Part shown: positions 41,724-51,752 of the stretch, one piece after another | Layout: every line of letters begins with the position of its first letter | How positions within the stretch are numbered: the stretch's first letter is position 1 | Origin: Andalucia godoyi | Taxonomy: Eukaryota; Discoba; Jakobea; Jakobida; Andaluciidae | Length of the DNA: 64,000 bases | NCBI GenBank assembly: GCA_009859145.1 | Contig: VRVR01000035.1 | Span: 99,978 to 163,977, forward strand | Direction: 5' to 3' | Notes under the pieces: generated by a model | Told to the model about the DNA's origin: nothing | Seen by the model: only the letters and a program-made list of their open reading frames with translations | The model's database searches: none | Program-made: the position numbers and the translations under genes

Positions 41724-44700
41724 TCAATCCGAATAGTAATCATCATCATCGTCGTCGTCGTCGATTTCTTCAAACACTTCTTCGTCGTCACCGTCGGACT
41801 CAGTGTCGACAATCTTTTTTGAGGCAGCAACGGCTTTCCGAACGGGACGAGTCCTGCTCGGCAGGGGTTTCGGAGGGAGCTCCACGCTACCGTCAGAATC
41901 CACATCAATCACGCTAACTGCTGCCTTAGACTTTGCAGTTTTCCTTGTTTCTGCAGTTGTTGCATCTTTAGCAACTGCCCTTGCGCGGGTTTTTTTTGGC
42001 ACATCTGCATTGGCAATAACGGGCGGAGGCTTCGACAAAGCAGATTTCACGGTGGGATTTCCGCTGTTAACGCGCCCTAACAGTCGGGCAAACATCCCAT
42101 CCGTTGAGACAGAGGGTAGCGAAGCGGCCATCGAAGAAACTTCCTCCTTCTTTGTCGAACGACCCTTTTTGGCAGGCGGAACAGCTGCGACGTCTTCCTC
42201 ATCTTCACCGACAGTTGCTCGTTTTCGTGCAACGGGCTTTTTCGCGGCATTTAGCTCCACAGCAGTTGCAGCTTGCAGCGCAACTTTCATTTGTAGAGCC
42301 TTCCGCTTGACATCTGCGTCAGCATCGGCACTAGTCTCACGCTGTTTAGGCCGTGATTTCACAGGAGTCGGCGAATCTTCCAAAGCAAACGAATCATTCT
42401 TCGGATGTTCACTGCGATCTCCGTCGCTATCCTCACTTTCGTTACCAAGAACCAATGGCTCATTTTCATCGGACTCTGAAAACACAAACTTATCCTTCTT
42501 CACCGTCTTTTTCGGTTTTGCAACTGGATCAAGCTCAAATTCCAGAATTCTTTCCACATCCACAACGGAGTTACCTTTGCTAGTTGGTTTCCGTTTTGGA
42601 AGAACATCCAATGCGATTTCCTCGCCGCCCAATTCCACGGGGACAGCCAGAGGTTCATTCTTGCTCTTTTTCGCTTTCGTCTTTTTTGAAGCCTTTGCGT
42701 AATCATCATCATCCGAGTCATTGTTCATTTCGAAGGAATCATCGGCCTTCTTTGACTTCCTTTTCGGTTTCGCATCTCGCGGTGCGTTTTCTTCTGCAGG
42801 CAATAATTCACTTTCATATTCATCGAGTCCCTTTTCCAAAGCGTCCAGATCTTGAATCCACATCTGTCGATGATCCGTTCGTATCAGTTGCTGCAGCGAG
42901 CGTTCTTTTTCTTCTCGCTGGATTTTCAACTGCTGGACCTTCTCAAACGTCAGTGAAGAAAGGGGCATGGAAAACAAGTATTCATATCCCTTCTCCACGC
43001 TAGACATTGGCTGATCATCATTATTTTCGCTCTCATCCACTTTCTTGGAATCATCAAAGACATCATATTTTTGACGCACAAGATCTTGCACAATATCCGC
43101 TTTCTTTCTGTTGTGGATCTTCAGTTCACCAGACAACACCGCAAGAATGAATTTCATTCTGTTGTCCAACCGTTTGAACTCCTTGCTCAACTCCTCAACC
43201 ATGTACTTTTTCCGCATGGCATAAAATTTCATTCGAACACGGAAGAATTCATCAACAATCGAAGTCACATCCGTGTATCTCTTGATGTGTCCAGCCTCAT
43301 CAAAAAGGATCATGTTGGATAAAGTAACAGACGTTGCAAGGCGCAGGATTTTCGCCACTTGCGCTGCTCCGCCTGCCAGAAGCTCTGAAAGAATACCATC
43401 AGAGACAAAGTACACGAGAAATCGGACCGAAGTGTCAGAATGATAGTCCTTGTAATCGCGGATCAGCTTGCCTTCTGTTACCTTCTCCTCCAGAAATTCT
43501 TTGTATTTCTGTGTCCAAAACCCGATAGGTAGTTCAGTAATTTCCACACAGTCCGAGGCAACCTTGGAGATTCTTCCAGTAACGTAGAAACTGGAGCCTT
43601 CATCATCAGTAGGCGTTACAACGCCGTTGAATCCACGGAACCACGGGATCAGCTCTACGTCTTCGAGAATATTCTTCTGGGGGGTGTTTCGCATTTCTGA
43701 AGACCCGGTGGACATGTCTCTTTGCAACCGGGTTCGGAGAGCATGAATCAAATCCTTCGGATTGAATGTCGGAACCTCTGTTGACCAGCCAGTTCCGATT
43801 CCCTTGGCACCATTCACTAAGACCATCGGAATGATTGGAACATAGTAGGTAGGCTCAATCTTTTGACCATCATCCTCGAGATACGACAACAAAGGATCAT
43901 CATCTTCCGGAAACAGCAATCTCGTAATCAACGACAGCCTGGTAAAAATGTAACGAGCGGAAGCAGCATCCGACCCACCCGCAATCCTGGTTCCGAATTG
44001 CCCGGACGGAAACAGCAGATTGATGTTATTGGACCCTACAAAATTCTGCGCCATTCCTACAATTGTCGAGGCCAGACTCTGCTCTCCATGATGGTAGGCG
44101 GAATGTTCTGCAACATACCCTGCAAGCTGTGCAACCTTGATCTCCTGTTTTAGCTTCCTCTTAAAACAAGCGAAGAGTACTTTTCTATGCCCAGGTTTGA
44201 AGCCATCCATCACGGACGGTATGGAACGCTGGTTGTCCATTACCGAGAAAAGAATCAACTCCTTGTTGATGAACTCCGAATAGTTGATCAAACTTTGCGA
44301 GTGGTCCAAAAATGTGCCGGGCTCAAATCGCGCCAGCCAGGCCTTTCTCTCATCGGCCTTCTTTTTCGAGAAGGCGAGCTCAATGTCTGCGTCAGTTGCA
44401 GGGCCGTACGAGAACGCCTTTTCATGCAAAGGAAGATTACGAAAATACTCCCTCGCCTCTGCCGCTGTCGAAGTTCCCAGACCCTTGTAGTACTTGATGC
44501 TCCAGCCACGAAGCTCATTTTTTTGCATGATCGACTTGTACCACGATTCATATTCTGGAATAGTGAAAAATACCTCGGCAACTTTTCCTTTGATGCACTT
44601 GACGATAGGGGTAACGAATTCCATCAGAAAGCCCGGATGCTTAAGAAGAGAAGGCCAATAGCAATGCAAGAAATTAATGATGAGCCCTTTGATGTGGGAA

Positions 44701-46268
44701 CCGTCGTGATCCTGATCCGTCATGATCATCATATGCCCATACCGTAGTTCCTTGAGCTCTTTCTCCGTATCATAGGACTTCCCCTGCTTCAAGCCGAGAA
44801 TCTGCTTCAGTGCAGTAATTTCCGCATTGTCCGCGATTTGCTTGGGAGAAGCTTCACGCACATTCAACAGCTTTCCACGCAAAGGAAAAACACCGTAATA
44901 ATCACGACCAACGACTGACAAACCGGAAACAGCCAACGCCTTCGCCGAGTCTCCTTCTGTCAATATCAAAGTGCATTTCAACGAATTCCGGCCACCAGCT
45001 TCGTTTGCATCGTCCAATTTTGGGATTCCAGATAGCCTCGTCTTTTTGGATCCATCTGTTTTCTTGAGTTCTGTGGAGGCTTTGAAGTTGGACCACTGGG
45101 CGACTTTGTCAACAATTCCAAGTTTGATGAAGGATTTCACGAACTTTTCCGAGACCTTTGCAGCTGATCCAAAGTTCTGATGTTTTGTCGTTAGCGTCTC
45201 CTTGGTTTGAGAGTCAAAGGAGGGATTTTCGATCAGAGCATTGAGAAAGATCCATATGAAATTCTTCACCATATGCGGCTTGACGTCTGCAGATTTCGCC
45301 TTCTTCTTCACTGGATCCAGCAGTTCACTCACGATCTGATCAGCTATGTATGATACGTGCGATCCACCGTTAGTTGTTGCGATTGCGTTAACGAAGGACA
45401 CACTTTGAAATTGGCCATCTGACACACAGACAGCATATTCCCAGCGATCACCTGCCTTTTCATACGCAAGCTCGCCAGAGACCGGATACAACCGCACGTA
45501 TTCCAAAAAATTCTTGATGCGGATTGGAAGTCCGTTAAGTTGCACAGTGACTCCGCCATTGACGCATCCCGCCAAATCATAGGCTCGCTTCGTGAACAGA
45601 GCCACAATGTCGGAATCAAGATGTGACATCCTGAATCTCCGCAAATCCGGGAAAAACGTAACCCGTGTGAACGACTTCTCGACTCTCAATTGCTTTTCAG
45701 TCAGACACGTCAATTGCGGCTGTTCAATGACGGAGAGATTATCACGGAATTCCTGACGATACTTGAGTTTTCGATCCGGATCAAGAGTCTCGATGATAAA
45801 CTTTGTAGAAAATATGTTCGCCAGTTTTGCACCATACCCATTTCTTCCTCCAGTCGTCTTTTTCTCAACATCATCATAGTTCGATCCGGTGAGCAGATGG
45901 CCGAAAATCAATTCTGGAACATAGACCTTGTGTTCCTGGTGCACAACCACCGGAATGCCGGAGCCGTTGTTCATAATTGAAATGGAGCCGGCTTCCACAT
46001 CAATTTGAATGTCAACAAGATTCATTGACGGATCCCGCTGCTTGTTGTCCGCAGCGTTGACAAGAATTTCATCGAAGATCTTATACAAGCCAGGAACATA
46101 CGTAATGGTTCTGTTTTCGAAGCGAGCAGTCTCAGGGTTGACCACCCACATGGGTAGCGTTGCAGAATCCAGTGATCCAACATACGTGTCAGGACGAAGC
46201 AAGATGTGTTCAAGCTGAGTCTTCTTTTGATACGTCTGTTCAATGCTTTTTGAGGACTGACTCATCAT
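41724..46268 (-). CDS. TOP2: DNA topoisomerase II
   Basis: A single exon of 1514 residues. It has the GHKL ATPase domain ('DEILVNAADNKQRDP', 'NNGSGIPVVVHQEHKVYVPE', 'GGRNGYGAKLANIFS'), the TOPRIM domain with 'LTEGDSAKALAVSGL' (about 438), 'PLRGKLLNVREAS' and 'TDQDHDGSHIKGLIIN' (about 517), the catalytic Tyr of the winged-helix domain in 'SDAASARYIFTRLS' (about residue 773), and a long Lys/Asp/Glu-rich regulatory tail from about 1150. It passes one DNA duplex through another to untangle chromosomes. All catalytic residues are present. The ATG at 46268 (MMSQSS) is preferred; the frame upstream gives a hydrophobic stretch unlikely in a nuclear enzyme. An E2F-like motif lies 175-190 bp upstream. 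Confidence 0.97.
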   Translation of the reverse strand: MMSQSSKSIEQTYQKKTQLEHILLRPDTYVGSLDSATLPMWVVNPETARFENRTITYVPGLYKIFDEILVNAADNKQRDPSMNLVDIQIDVEAGSISIMNNGSGIPVVVHQEHKVYVPELIFGHLLTGSNYDDVEKKTTGGRNGYGAKLANIFSTKFIIETLDPDRKLKYRQEFRDNLSVIEQPQLTCLTEKQLRVEKSFTRVTFFPDLRRFRMSHLDSDIVALFTKRAYDLAGCVNGGVTVQLNGLPIRIKNFLEYVRLYPVSGELAYEKAGDRWEYAVCVSDGQFQSVSFVNAIATTNGGSHVSYIADQIVSELLDPVKKKAKSADVKPHMVKNFIWIFLNALIENPSFDSQTKETLTTKHQNFGSAAKVSEKFVKSFIKLGIVDKVAQWSNFKASTELKKTDGSKKTRLSGIPKLDDANEAGGRNSLKCTLILTEGDSAKALAVSGLSVVGRDYYGVFPLRGKLLNVREASPKQIADNAEITALKQILGLKQGKSYDTEKELKELRYGHMMIMTDQDHDGSHIKGLIINFLHCYWPSLLKHPGFLMEFVTPIVKCIKGKVAEVFFTIPEYESWYKSIMQKNELRGWSIKYYKGLGTSTAAEAREYFRNLPLHEKAFSYGPATDADIELAFSKKKADERKAWLARFEPGTFLDHSQSLINYSEFINKELILFSVMDNQRSIPSVMDGFKPGHRKVLFACFKRKLKQEIKVAQLAGYVAEHSAYHHGEQSLASTIVGMAQNFVGSNNINLLFPSGQFGTRIAGGSDAASARYIFTRLSLITRLLFPEDDDPLLSYLEDDGQKIEPTYYVPIIPMVLVNGAKGIGTGWSTEVPTFNPKDLIHALRTRLQRDMSTGSSEMRNTPQKNILEDVELIPWFRGFNGVVTPTDDEGSSFYVTGRISKVASDCVEITELPIGFWTQKYKEFLEEKVTEGKLIRDYKDYHSDTSVRFLVYFVSDGILSELLAGGAAQVAKILRLATSVTLSNMILFDEAGHIKRYTDVTSIVDEFFRVRMKFYAMRKKYMVEELSKEFKRLDNRMKFILAVLSGELKIHNRKKADIVQDLVRQKYDVFDDSKKVDESENNDDQPMSSVEKGYEYLFSMPLSSLTFEKVQQLKIQREEKERSLQQLIRTDHRQMWIQDLDALEKGLDEYESELLPAEENAPRDAKPKRKSKKADDSFEMNNDSDDDDYAKASKKTKAKKSKNEPLAVPVELGGEEIALDVLPKRKPTSKGNSVVDVERILEFELDPVAKPKKTVKKDKFVFSESDENEPLVLGNESEDSDGDRSEHPKNDSFALEDSPTPVKSRPKQRETSADADADVKRKALQMKVALQAATAVELNAAKKPVARKRATVGEDEEDVAAVPPAKKGRSTKKEEVSSMAASLPSVSTDGMFARLLGRVNSGNPTVKSALSKPPPVIANADVPKKTRARAVAKDATTAETRKTAKSKAAVSVIDVDSDGSVELPPKPLPSRTRPVRKAVAASKKIVDTESDGDDEEVFEEIDDDDDDDDYYSD

Positions 46269-46442
46269 GAAATCCGCGGCCACAAAAAGTGCAGGACGGC
46301 ACAACGAAATTCCAAAAATACCTGACACGAAAAAAATAAACAAACACACAAACAAACAAGTAAACCGAACCGTGAACGAAAAACTTAACGATCCTCGTTC
46401 TTAAAGAATTTCGAATTTCAACCCATGGCTGGGCCCCCAAGG

Positions 46443-46456
46443 TTTCGCGCGGGAAA
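46443..46456. promoter_or_regulatory. E2F-like site between TOP2 and the glutaredoxin-like gene
   Basis: TTTCGCGCGGGAAA (complement TTTCCCGCGCGAAA), a near-palindromic match to the E2F/DP consensus, sits about 175-190 bp upstream of TOP2 and 220 bp upstream of the glutaredoxin-like gene. The match is seen; activity is inferred. Confidence 0.55.
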
Positions 46457-46674
46457 TGGTCTTTCACGGACTTTTGCTATGTATGTCCGGTACGGTATTG
46501 TTTTCCTTTTGTTTTGCTGTCCTTTGATGCTGGATGCTACATGCTTTCGAGAAATAAAATAATCAAGTGCTTGTGCTTTGCCACGCCGCAGATTTTTTCC
46601 GTCGTTCCGGGCTGCTCTGGTTTTGTATGAAGACTGGAGAACGTGGTTCCGGCATAAATTCCGAGTTCGCATTC

Positions 46675-47034
46675 ATGGAGTTTTTCAAATCTCTTCTGGG
46701 GTTCAAAGATGCTCCAGTACAATATACGTATGTGATCCTTGGGATTGAACAGTGTCCGTCTTGCACAGCGGCAAAGTGCCTCGCAGCGGAAGTTCAGAAG
46801 TCGGTGCCGGGAATTCGCTGCGACATCTCTACGATCCCAGTGTCTGAATTCAGACAGACAATTCAGAATGCAAAGGAGATTCTTGGCCCTTCTGCACAGA
46901 GACACCGAACTGCACCATTTATTTACCGAGTGGATGCCGAGAAGGGGCAGAAGATGTTCATCGGGGGGTTCGACAGCTTCAAGGATTTTGTCAAAGAAAA
47001 CCATCATTTCGAAGCGCTGCAGTGCAGATACTAG
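46675..47034 (+). CDS. Glutaredoxin-like protein
   Basis: A 119-residue thioredoxin-fold protein. The active-site motif Cys-Pro-Ser-Cys is at residues 27-30 ('GIEQCPSCTAAKCL'), the cis-Pro loop is 'HRTAPFIYR', and the Gly-Gly before the last helix is 'KMFIGGFDSFKDFV'. A CPSC dithiol motif and Gly-Gly position fit the dithiol (class I) glutaredoxins, which reduce disulfides and glutathione mixed disulfides. The N-terminal residues before the first strand are short; ATG 46675 is used, although an in-frame ATG at 46627 would add 16 residues. Insertions in the helix region ('EILGPSAQRHR') are not typical, so it may be a divergent member. Confidence 0.8.
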   Translation: MEFFKSLLGFKDAPVQYTYVILGIEQCPSCTAAKCLAAEVQKSVPGIRCDISTIPVSEFRQTIQNAKEILGPSAQRHRTAPFIYRVDAEKGQKMFIGGFDSFKDFVKENHHFEALQCRY

Positions 47035-47137
47035 AGGTGCGTATTTTGCAGCACCAGCAGCAATAATAATTTAATTAAATAAAAAATAGACATCGTAGTA
47101 ATTCGTTGCCTGACCTCAGATATCGGAGTGTTGTTCG

Positions 47138-48742
47138 TCAGCGAGCTTTTGCGGCCAATGATTCGGCAAAAACCTGTGCACGCGCAATTTGATTCGATTG
47201 AACGTTGTTCACAGCCGCGCTGATCGACGCGAATACCGTCTGAGAAACGTTTGCATCGAGACACCGAGCTTTCAAATCACGAAACTCTCCAGAGAGTTTT
47301 TCGACGGCCTTCACAAACTCCCTGAGTCGTGGCTGCTGGTTTTGAGAAACCACCGCCAAATGCCCGAATGTATGCCAAAAATGTGTCAAAATCTCGTTCA
47401 GGGACAGAAACAAACTCTTGAGCTTGTCCACAAATTCAGACTGTGTGCCACCTTTGCCTTGTCCGGATTGTCCAATGAAGGGCGCGTCTTCCTTCAACAC
47501 GGTCGAAGAAGCGTCAGCAATTTCTTCAAAAATACTCAAAGGAGTCGTGGGAAACATGGACAAGCCATTTCGGCGCTCTGCGACAAGTTTCGCATCACCG
47601 GCACTCAGGGACTTCTCAAAGTACGTGTCATAGTCACGTACTGACAGCGGGACCAGCCTCTTTTTCTTTGAGGCTCGCAACTCCGGAAGGTCATCCACTA
47701 CATTATCCGCAACCAACGAAACACGGTCCACAACAAGTTCAGAATGGCGATTGATTTTCCGAAATAGCGCAATACGAGGATCTGAAGCATGGTCAAGCGG
47801 TGCATCATCTGTTCGCAGACCATGAAACGCATCCGACTCTTCATTTCGAGAAAGATTATTTCTGCCGGTAATATGCTTCAGATCCGAAATGAGGTCCTCC
47901 CAAGACGTATCTCCCGCATCTTCAGCCTGAAGAGACTTGAGTTTCTCCAATATCTTACGTGATCTGTCTGCAGACTTGCTGTCCTCTTTGGAAGCCGATT
48001 CCGTTGCATCATCCTCATCTACTCTGTGGAAATATGCCGATCGCAAAATAATGGACCAAAATTCTTTCTCTGTGCAGTCCAAAGGAACCATTCGCTTGTA
48101 GGCTCTGCGAATCGACACGTGATTCTGCAATATCGCGTGCTTGTCCCGAGCAGTCAAGGTGACTTTCTTGGTTGCAGAAGATGTAATTGGCTGTTCGGCG
48201 GAAAGCTTGTTCTCTACACCACTTTCCATGGCCAGGAATCGCGCATGGATCGCTTCATTCCGACGATCCCAAAATTCTGTGTCGGTAAGCATTTTTCGGT
48301 TGACAACCAATTCTTGATGAAGCGACTTCATTTGAGGATTCATTTCCAACACAGTTTTTCGAAGGCGAAGAGTCTCCTCCACAGCTGCTGGATCGTCGTC
48401 CTTTGGGGGATTGGCTTTCCAATGCTGCAGAATGTCCCGCACCATATCTCTTGATTCAGACGCATTCGCAGTTCCTGAAAAGTCCAACACGTAAGAATCG
48501 TCTTTGGAAGCTTCTTTTGAAGCAAACGAAATCTGAAGCAAGACTCTGCCTTTGGCGTTTGTTGCATTCGCTTTCACAGCCGATATGCTCTGAATTGCCA
48601 GCACCAGCGTTGGCTTCTTCGAAACCGAGCCAACTTCATGCTCCTTGTGGAAAATCAACTTGCGCGAGCTGATCGAAACGATTCCAATGACGTTCTTGAT
48701 GGAACAAGGAGCGCTAAACAGCACCTTCTCCGATTCAGACAT
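47138..48742 (-). CDS. GTF2H1: TFIIH subunit p62/TFB1
   Basis: 534 residues. p62 is a core TFIIH subunit that bridges XPB/XPD, the general transcription machinery and nucleotide-excision repair factors. The N-terminal PH-like domain is visible ('MSESEKVLFSAPCSIKN', with strands to about residue 115). Two BSD domains follow: 'EFWDRRNEAIHARFLAMES', then 'MVPLDCTEKEFWSIILRSAYFHR', the latter matching human p62 'LSEKEFWTRFFQSHYFHR' closely. The C-terminal part is helical. The length agrees with human p62 (548). ATG 48742 is chosen; the open frame upstream is Ser/Pro-rich and crosses a G15 run, so it is taken as 5' leader. Confidence 0.92.
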   Translation of the reverse strand: MSESEKVLFSAPCSIKNVIGIVSISSRKLIFHKEHEVGSVSKKPTLVLAIQSISAVKANATNAKGRVLLQISFASKEASKDDSYVLDFSGTANASESRDMVRDILQHWKANPPKDDDPAAVEETLRLRKTVLEMNPQMKSLHQELVVNRKMLTDTEFWDRRNEAIHARFLAMESGVENKLSAEQPITSSATKKVTLTARDKHAILQNHVSIRRAYKRMVPLDCTEKEFWSIILRSAYFHRVDEDDATESASKEDSKSADRSRKILEKLKSLQAEDAGDTSWEDLISDLKHITGRNNLSRNEESDAFHGLRTDDAPLDHASDPRIALFRKINRHSELVVDRVSLVADNVVDDLPELRASKKKRLVPLSVRDYDTYFEKSLSAGDAKLVAERRNGLSMFPTTPLSIFEEIADASSTVLKEDAPFIGQSGQGKGGTQSEFVDKLKSLFLSLNEILTHFWHTFGHLAVVSQNQQPRLREFVKAVEKLSGEFRDLKARCLDANVSQTVFASISAAVNNVQSNQIARAQVFAESLAAKAR

Positions 48743-49200
48743 CACGCCATACCGATTCCTTCGCGAACGAGGCCCAGAGTCAGAAGCAACGAACAACGAG
48801 AACGCAGACGTTTTCGATGATTCTTCTTTTTCTTTTGAATTTGTGAGAGCGTCTTTGCGGGTCGAAGGAAAGCTAAAAGAGAGGGAGGGGGGGGGGGGGG
48901 GTTGTGTGAGATGAGACTTGAGACTTGAGCCTATTGGTTTTTTCGCGCCTGAGGAGAATCGATTCGGATGTTTTTTTGCCCGGGAAAAGGGAACCTTGCC
49001 GCCTGCTGTAATGGCCCTCGTTCGCCACTCCAGGATCCCCCGAGGGACAGAAGAAAATGCTGCTGCTGCTCCTCGGTCCTGTTTCGAAATTGAGCATTCA
49101 CTCTTGCTCCATTTTTCGTTCATTCCGTTTTCGTTTTCGGTATTTTTTTTTTGTCACTCACTCTTTAATTTATCTCTTGTATTCCGGCCATCTGGCGTTG
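48743..49200. other. Divergent promoter region with G15 run
   Basis: This lies between TFIIH p62 (minus) and the orphan gene (plus). A G15 homopolymer (48887-48901) and a T-rich block (49140-49180) are visible. No gene is supported. Confidence 0.5.
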
Positions 49201-50010
49201 ATGAAGCTTCCCCTCCCCGTTTCTGTGGACTTCGGGGCACATTGTCTTGCCGACTCGGACCTTTTCTGTCGGCAGCGGGGTCGCGGGACATTGTCCTTCG
49301 AAAGCGCAGACGTCCAATGCGCAACTTTCACTCTCGCCGTGGAGTTTTTTGTCCCACTTCCGGATTCCGTGTCTCCGACGTTATTTGTCGAGTCATGCCA
49401 GACCGTTCTTGCAAAGCCAGTGAAACACCCCCACTCGTCGTCTTCGTCGTCATGGAGTGATTCTGAAACGGATTTGAGCAGTTCATCGAATGCCTTTGCC
49501 GATTCCTTGCATGAAAATGGCCTTTGGTCGCCTGTGGATGCCATCATGATCCACAACATCAAGTGTCATCTTGTACCTGCGACATCGGATGGAGACGTTT
49601 CGACGGTATATCAATTTCGCTTCAGTGTTTCTCGTTTTGCACCCTTTTTTGCGACGGCCTTGTCGACAGAGGACATGGTCACACTTTATCGATTCAAGAT
49701 TAGCGGTGACAAGTGTTGCTCCTGGTCTTCCCGAGATTTTTCATTTATTCAAGAACTTTTTGGACCGATTTCTAATGTGCGTTCCGTGGATTTGGACTTG
49801 CAGCTTCCCAGTTGTTCTGTTTGTCTTGACACAGGTTCGACCTTAGTGCTATCGGCTCCGCAATCTCCCGCATTCCCGTCGTCAACTTATCAGAATGGTA
49901 CCTCATTTAGCGTCTCGCCCCGTGTGGTTCTGAAACCCAGGCCACGTTATGCCTTCCCGTCTCCTCGCCTCGTTGCGTTGTACTTTGGTGTTCGGAAATT
50001 GCCTCTGTAA
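49201..50010 (+). CDS. Hypothetical protein, 269 residues
   Basis: The frame is open for 317 codons. ATG 49201 (MKLPLPVSVDFG) is preferred because the extra upstream residues come from a T/C-rich leader. There is no signal peptide, TM helix, zinc motif or coiled coil. Residues 85-115 are Ser-rich and probably disordered; the flanks look like beta-rich globular protein. The C terminus ends 'VALYFGVRKLPL'. Codon use is like the neighbouring genes. I recognise no family. It is head to head with TFIIH p62. Confidence 0.6.
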   Translation: MKLPLPVSVDFGAHCLADSDLFCRQRGRGTLSFESADVQCATFTLAVEFFVPLPDSVSPTLFVESCQTVLAKPVKHPHSSSSSSWSDSETDLSSSSNAFADSLHENGLWSPVDAIMIHNIKCHLVPATSDGDVSTVYQFRFSVSRFAPFFATALSTEDMVTLYRFKISGDKCCSWSSRDFSFIQELFGPISNVRSVDLDLQLPSCSVCLDTGSTLVLSAPQSPAFPSSTYQNGTSFSVSPRVVLKPRPRYAFPSPRLVALYFGVRKLPL

Positions 50011-50378
50011 CGACTGTTACTCCAGGGTGTATGCTTTTCGTTGCTGTCCCTCTGCGAAATTTGTATCTGAACTTTTCCTCGTGCTTTTATTTGTTTATCT
50101 TCTTTTGTTTATTTTGTGTTGTCTGGAAATTTGTTTCGATCTGTGACTACCTGCAGACAGTCAATCATGTCTCTGCTGTTGTTTCGGAATTCGTTTTTTC
50201 CGCGTGCTCACACTTGTGACTTGGTGCAGCATGTTTTCCGCATTGTCGGGCGTCGTGGTGTAATTTTCTTGTTTTGCTGTTTTGTTTTTGTTCTGTATTT
50301 GGTGTTGTATTATCGTTAAATGTGATTTCTGTTTCATTGATGGGCGTACTCATTGTGTTTTGTACAAGGCGAGTCTTT
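50011..50378. other. 3' intergenic region, convergent genes
   Basis: T-rich 3' flank of the 269-residue orphan and 3' UTR of the next minus-strand gene. No gene seen. Confidence 0.5.
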
Positions 50379-51752
50379 TTACTTTAAATTCTGTACAGCA
50401 AAAGTCAAAAGATCGGAAGCTTGACGGTATAGTCCAACAAGCCAATCCACAACGCTCGTTGGCCAAGTTGCGGAATAGAATATTCTAAACGGCGCTCCGA
50501 GAATCTTGCGAGACAGCTTCCCTTCTGGAAACAGCGCATCCATCGTCGACTTGGCAGCTCGCCGAACCTCCACATCGGCACATAGGCCAGCGCCTGATAT
50601 CCTAAGCGAGTACAGCGTTTTGTGCAGTCGAACTCGGGTTTCCTCTAAAAATGGAATCTTGCGAGTGTACGCCAATCCGCTCAAGTATCGAAGCAGCACG
50701 TTCTTGTTTCGAATATGATGCAACTGCAATAGAGATTCGCGCATAAACAACTCCGAAGCGTTGACAATTTTCAAAGGAACATCGGACGGTGCAGCTACTG
50801 CACCCGAGTCTCCATCGCCAGCAGACGCCGAATCCTTGGAGTCATCGTCCGTCAAGACCGAGCCTACGGGAAAGATGGGAGAGGCGGAAATTGCACAAGA
50901 CGTCTCGCTCTCAGAATCCAAAACCACCCCCACAGTATCGTCATCATCCTGCTGAAGAGCATCCACCATCGAGTCATCAAAGAAGGACTTTGTCTTTGAA
51001 AATTTGGGAACGCAATGCCCCTGTTCTTGCAATTCCGACGCATTCATGCAGGCAGCAGTGATGACTCGCTGTAGAGACTGCACAAAAGCATAGCACTTGT
51101 GAGATTCATCGTAGTAAAAGAAGAAGCGGCAAGTAAGGGCTGCAACATCCGTCCTGCATGACCATGCCATTGTGCACATTCCTTGTTCCCCAATTTCAAA
51201 GCAAACCATTCTCAAGTAGCGATAAATGGGCTCAAACGTACGGCACTCCTTATCCAAATCTGCAAAAAAGAGCTTGCCCGCGCCGCGGAGCCAGACGTTG
51301 CAGCGCGAAGTCGACATGCCTTGGTTCAAGAAGCGATAGAATAAGAGAGCATAGAGAGGAGCGGAAAGACTATGGCCAAGAAGTACACGAAATAATTCCT
51401 GAACTTCATCTGCAAGCGAAAGACGCCCGGAATAATAATCAGCGAGAATCTGATAGTAGAACACACCAGAAGACGTTTCGGTCTGAGTCTGTAACAATGA
51501 ACGAGTCGACTTATTTGGTGGAGAAGCGTCGCGCAAAGAGGACACCGCTTCGAAATCGAGATGGGGTTCTGACTCCCGCATCTTCTGCAACACCGACAGT
51601 GACACTGGTGCACAAAGGGAAGATAGCAGGTCTTCCAATAGTCGCATCCGTTCAGAGCCCGACGATTCGCATGCCCTCTGCAAATCTCTCAGCACTTCTT
51701 TTGAAATATTTTCGGCAACGGCAATGGATCTATGATCATGTACCACGGACAT
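50379..51752 (-). CDS. Conserved-looking hypothetical protein, 457 residues
   Basis: ATG 51752 (MSVVHDHRSI) is the first true ATG; the frame upstream begins with TTG. The globular part runs from about residue 80 to 240: 'YYQILADYYSGRLSLADEV', 'LLGHSLSAPLYALLFYRFLN' and 'NVWLRGAGKLFFADLDKECR', with 'CRTFEPIYRYLRMVCFEIGE' following. Residues 255-335 are an acidic Ser/Asp linker. The last 120 are helical. The pattern 'LRGAGKLFFxDLxxxCRxFxPIYRY' is regular enough to suggest a conserved family, possibly shared with plants, but I cannot name it or its role. No TM helix. Likely cytosolic. Confidence 0.75.
   Translation of the reverse strand: MSVVHDHRSIAVAENISKEVLRDLQRACESSGSERMRLLEDLLSSLCAPVSLSVLQKMRESEPHLDFEAVSSLRDASPPNKSTRSLLQTQTETSSGVFYYQILADYYSGRLSLADEVQELFRVLLGHSLSAPLYALLFYRFLNQGMSTSRCNVWLRGAGKLFFADLDKECRTFEPIYRYLRMVCFEIGEQGMCTMAWSCRTDVAALTCRFFFYYDESHKCYAFVQSLQRVITAACMNASELQEQGHCVPKFSKTKSFFDDSMVDALQQDDDDTVGVVLDSESETSCAISASPIFPVGSVLTDDDSKDSASAGDGDSGAVAAPSDVPLKIVNASELFMRESLLQLHHIRNKNVLLRYLSGLAYTRKIPFLEETRVRLHKTLYSLRISGAGLCADVEVRRAAKSTMDALFPEGKLSRKILGAPFRIFYSATWPTSVVDWLVGLYRQASDLLTFAVQNLK

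Noticed and set aside
41803-42702. 299-codon plus-strand frame over the TOP2 tail
   Set aside because: It is antisense to the Lys/Asp/Glu-rich C terminus of topoisomerase II; low-complexity sequence leaves the complement free of stops.
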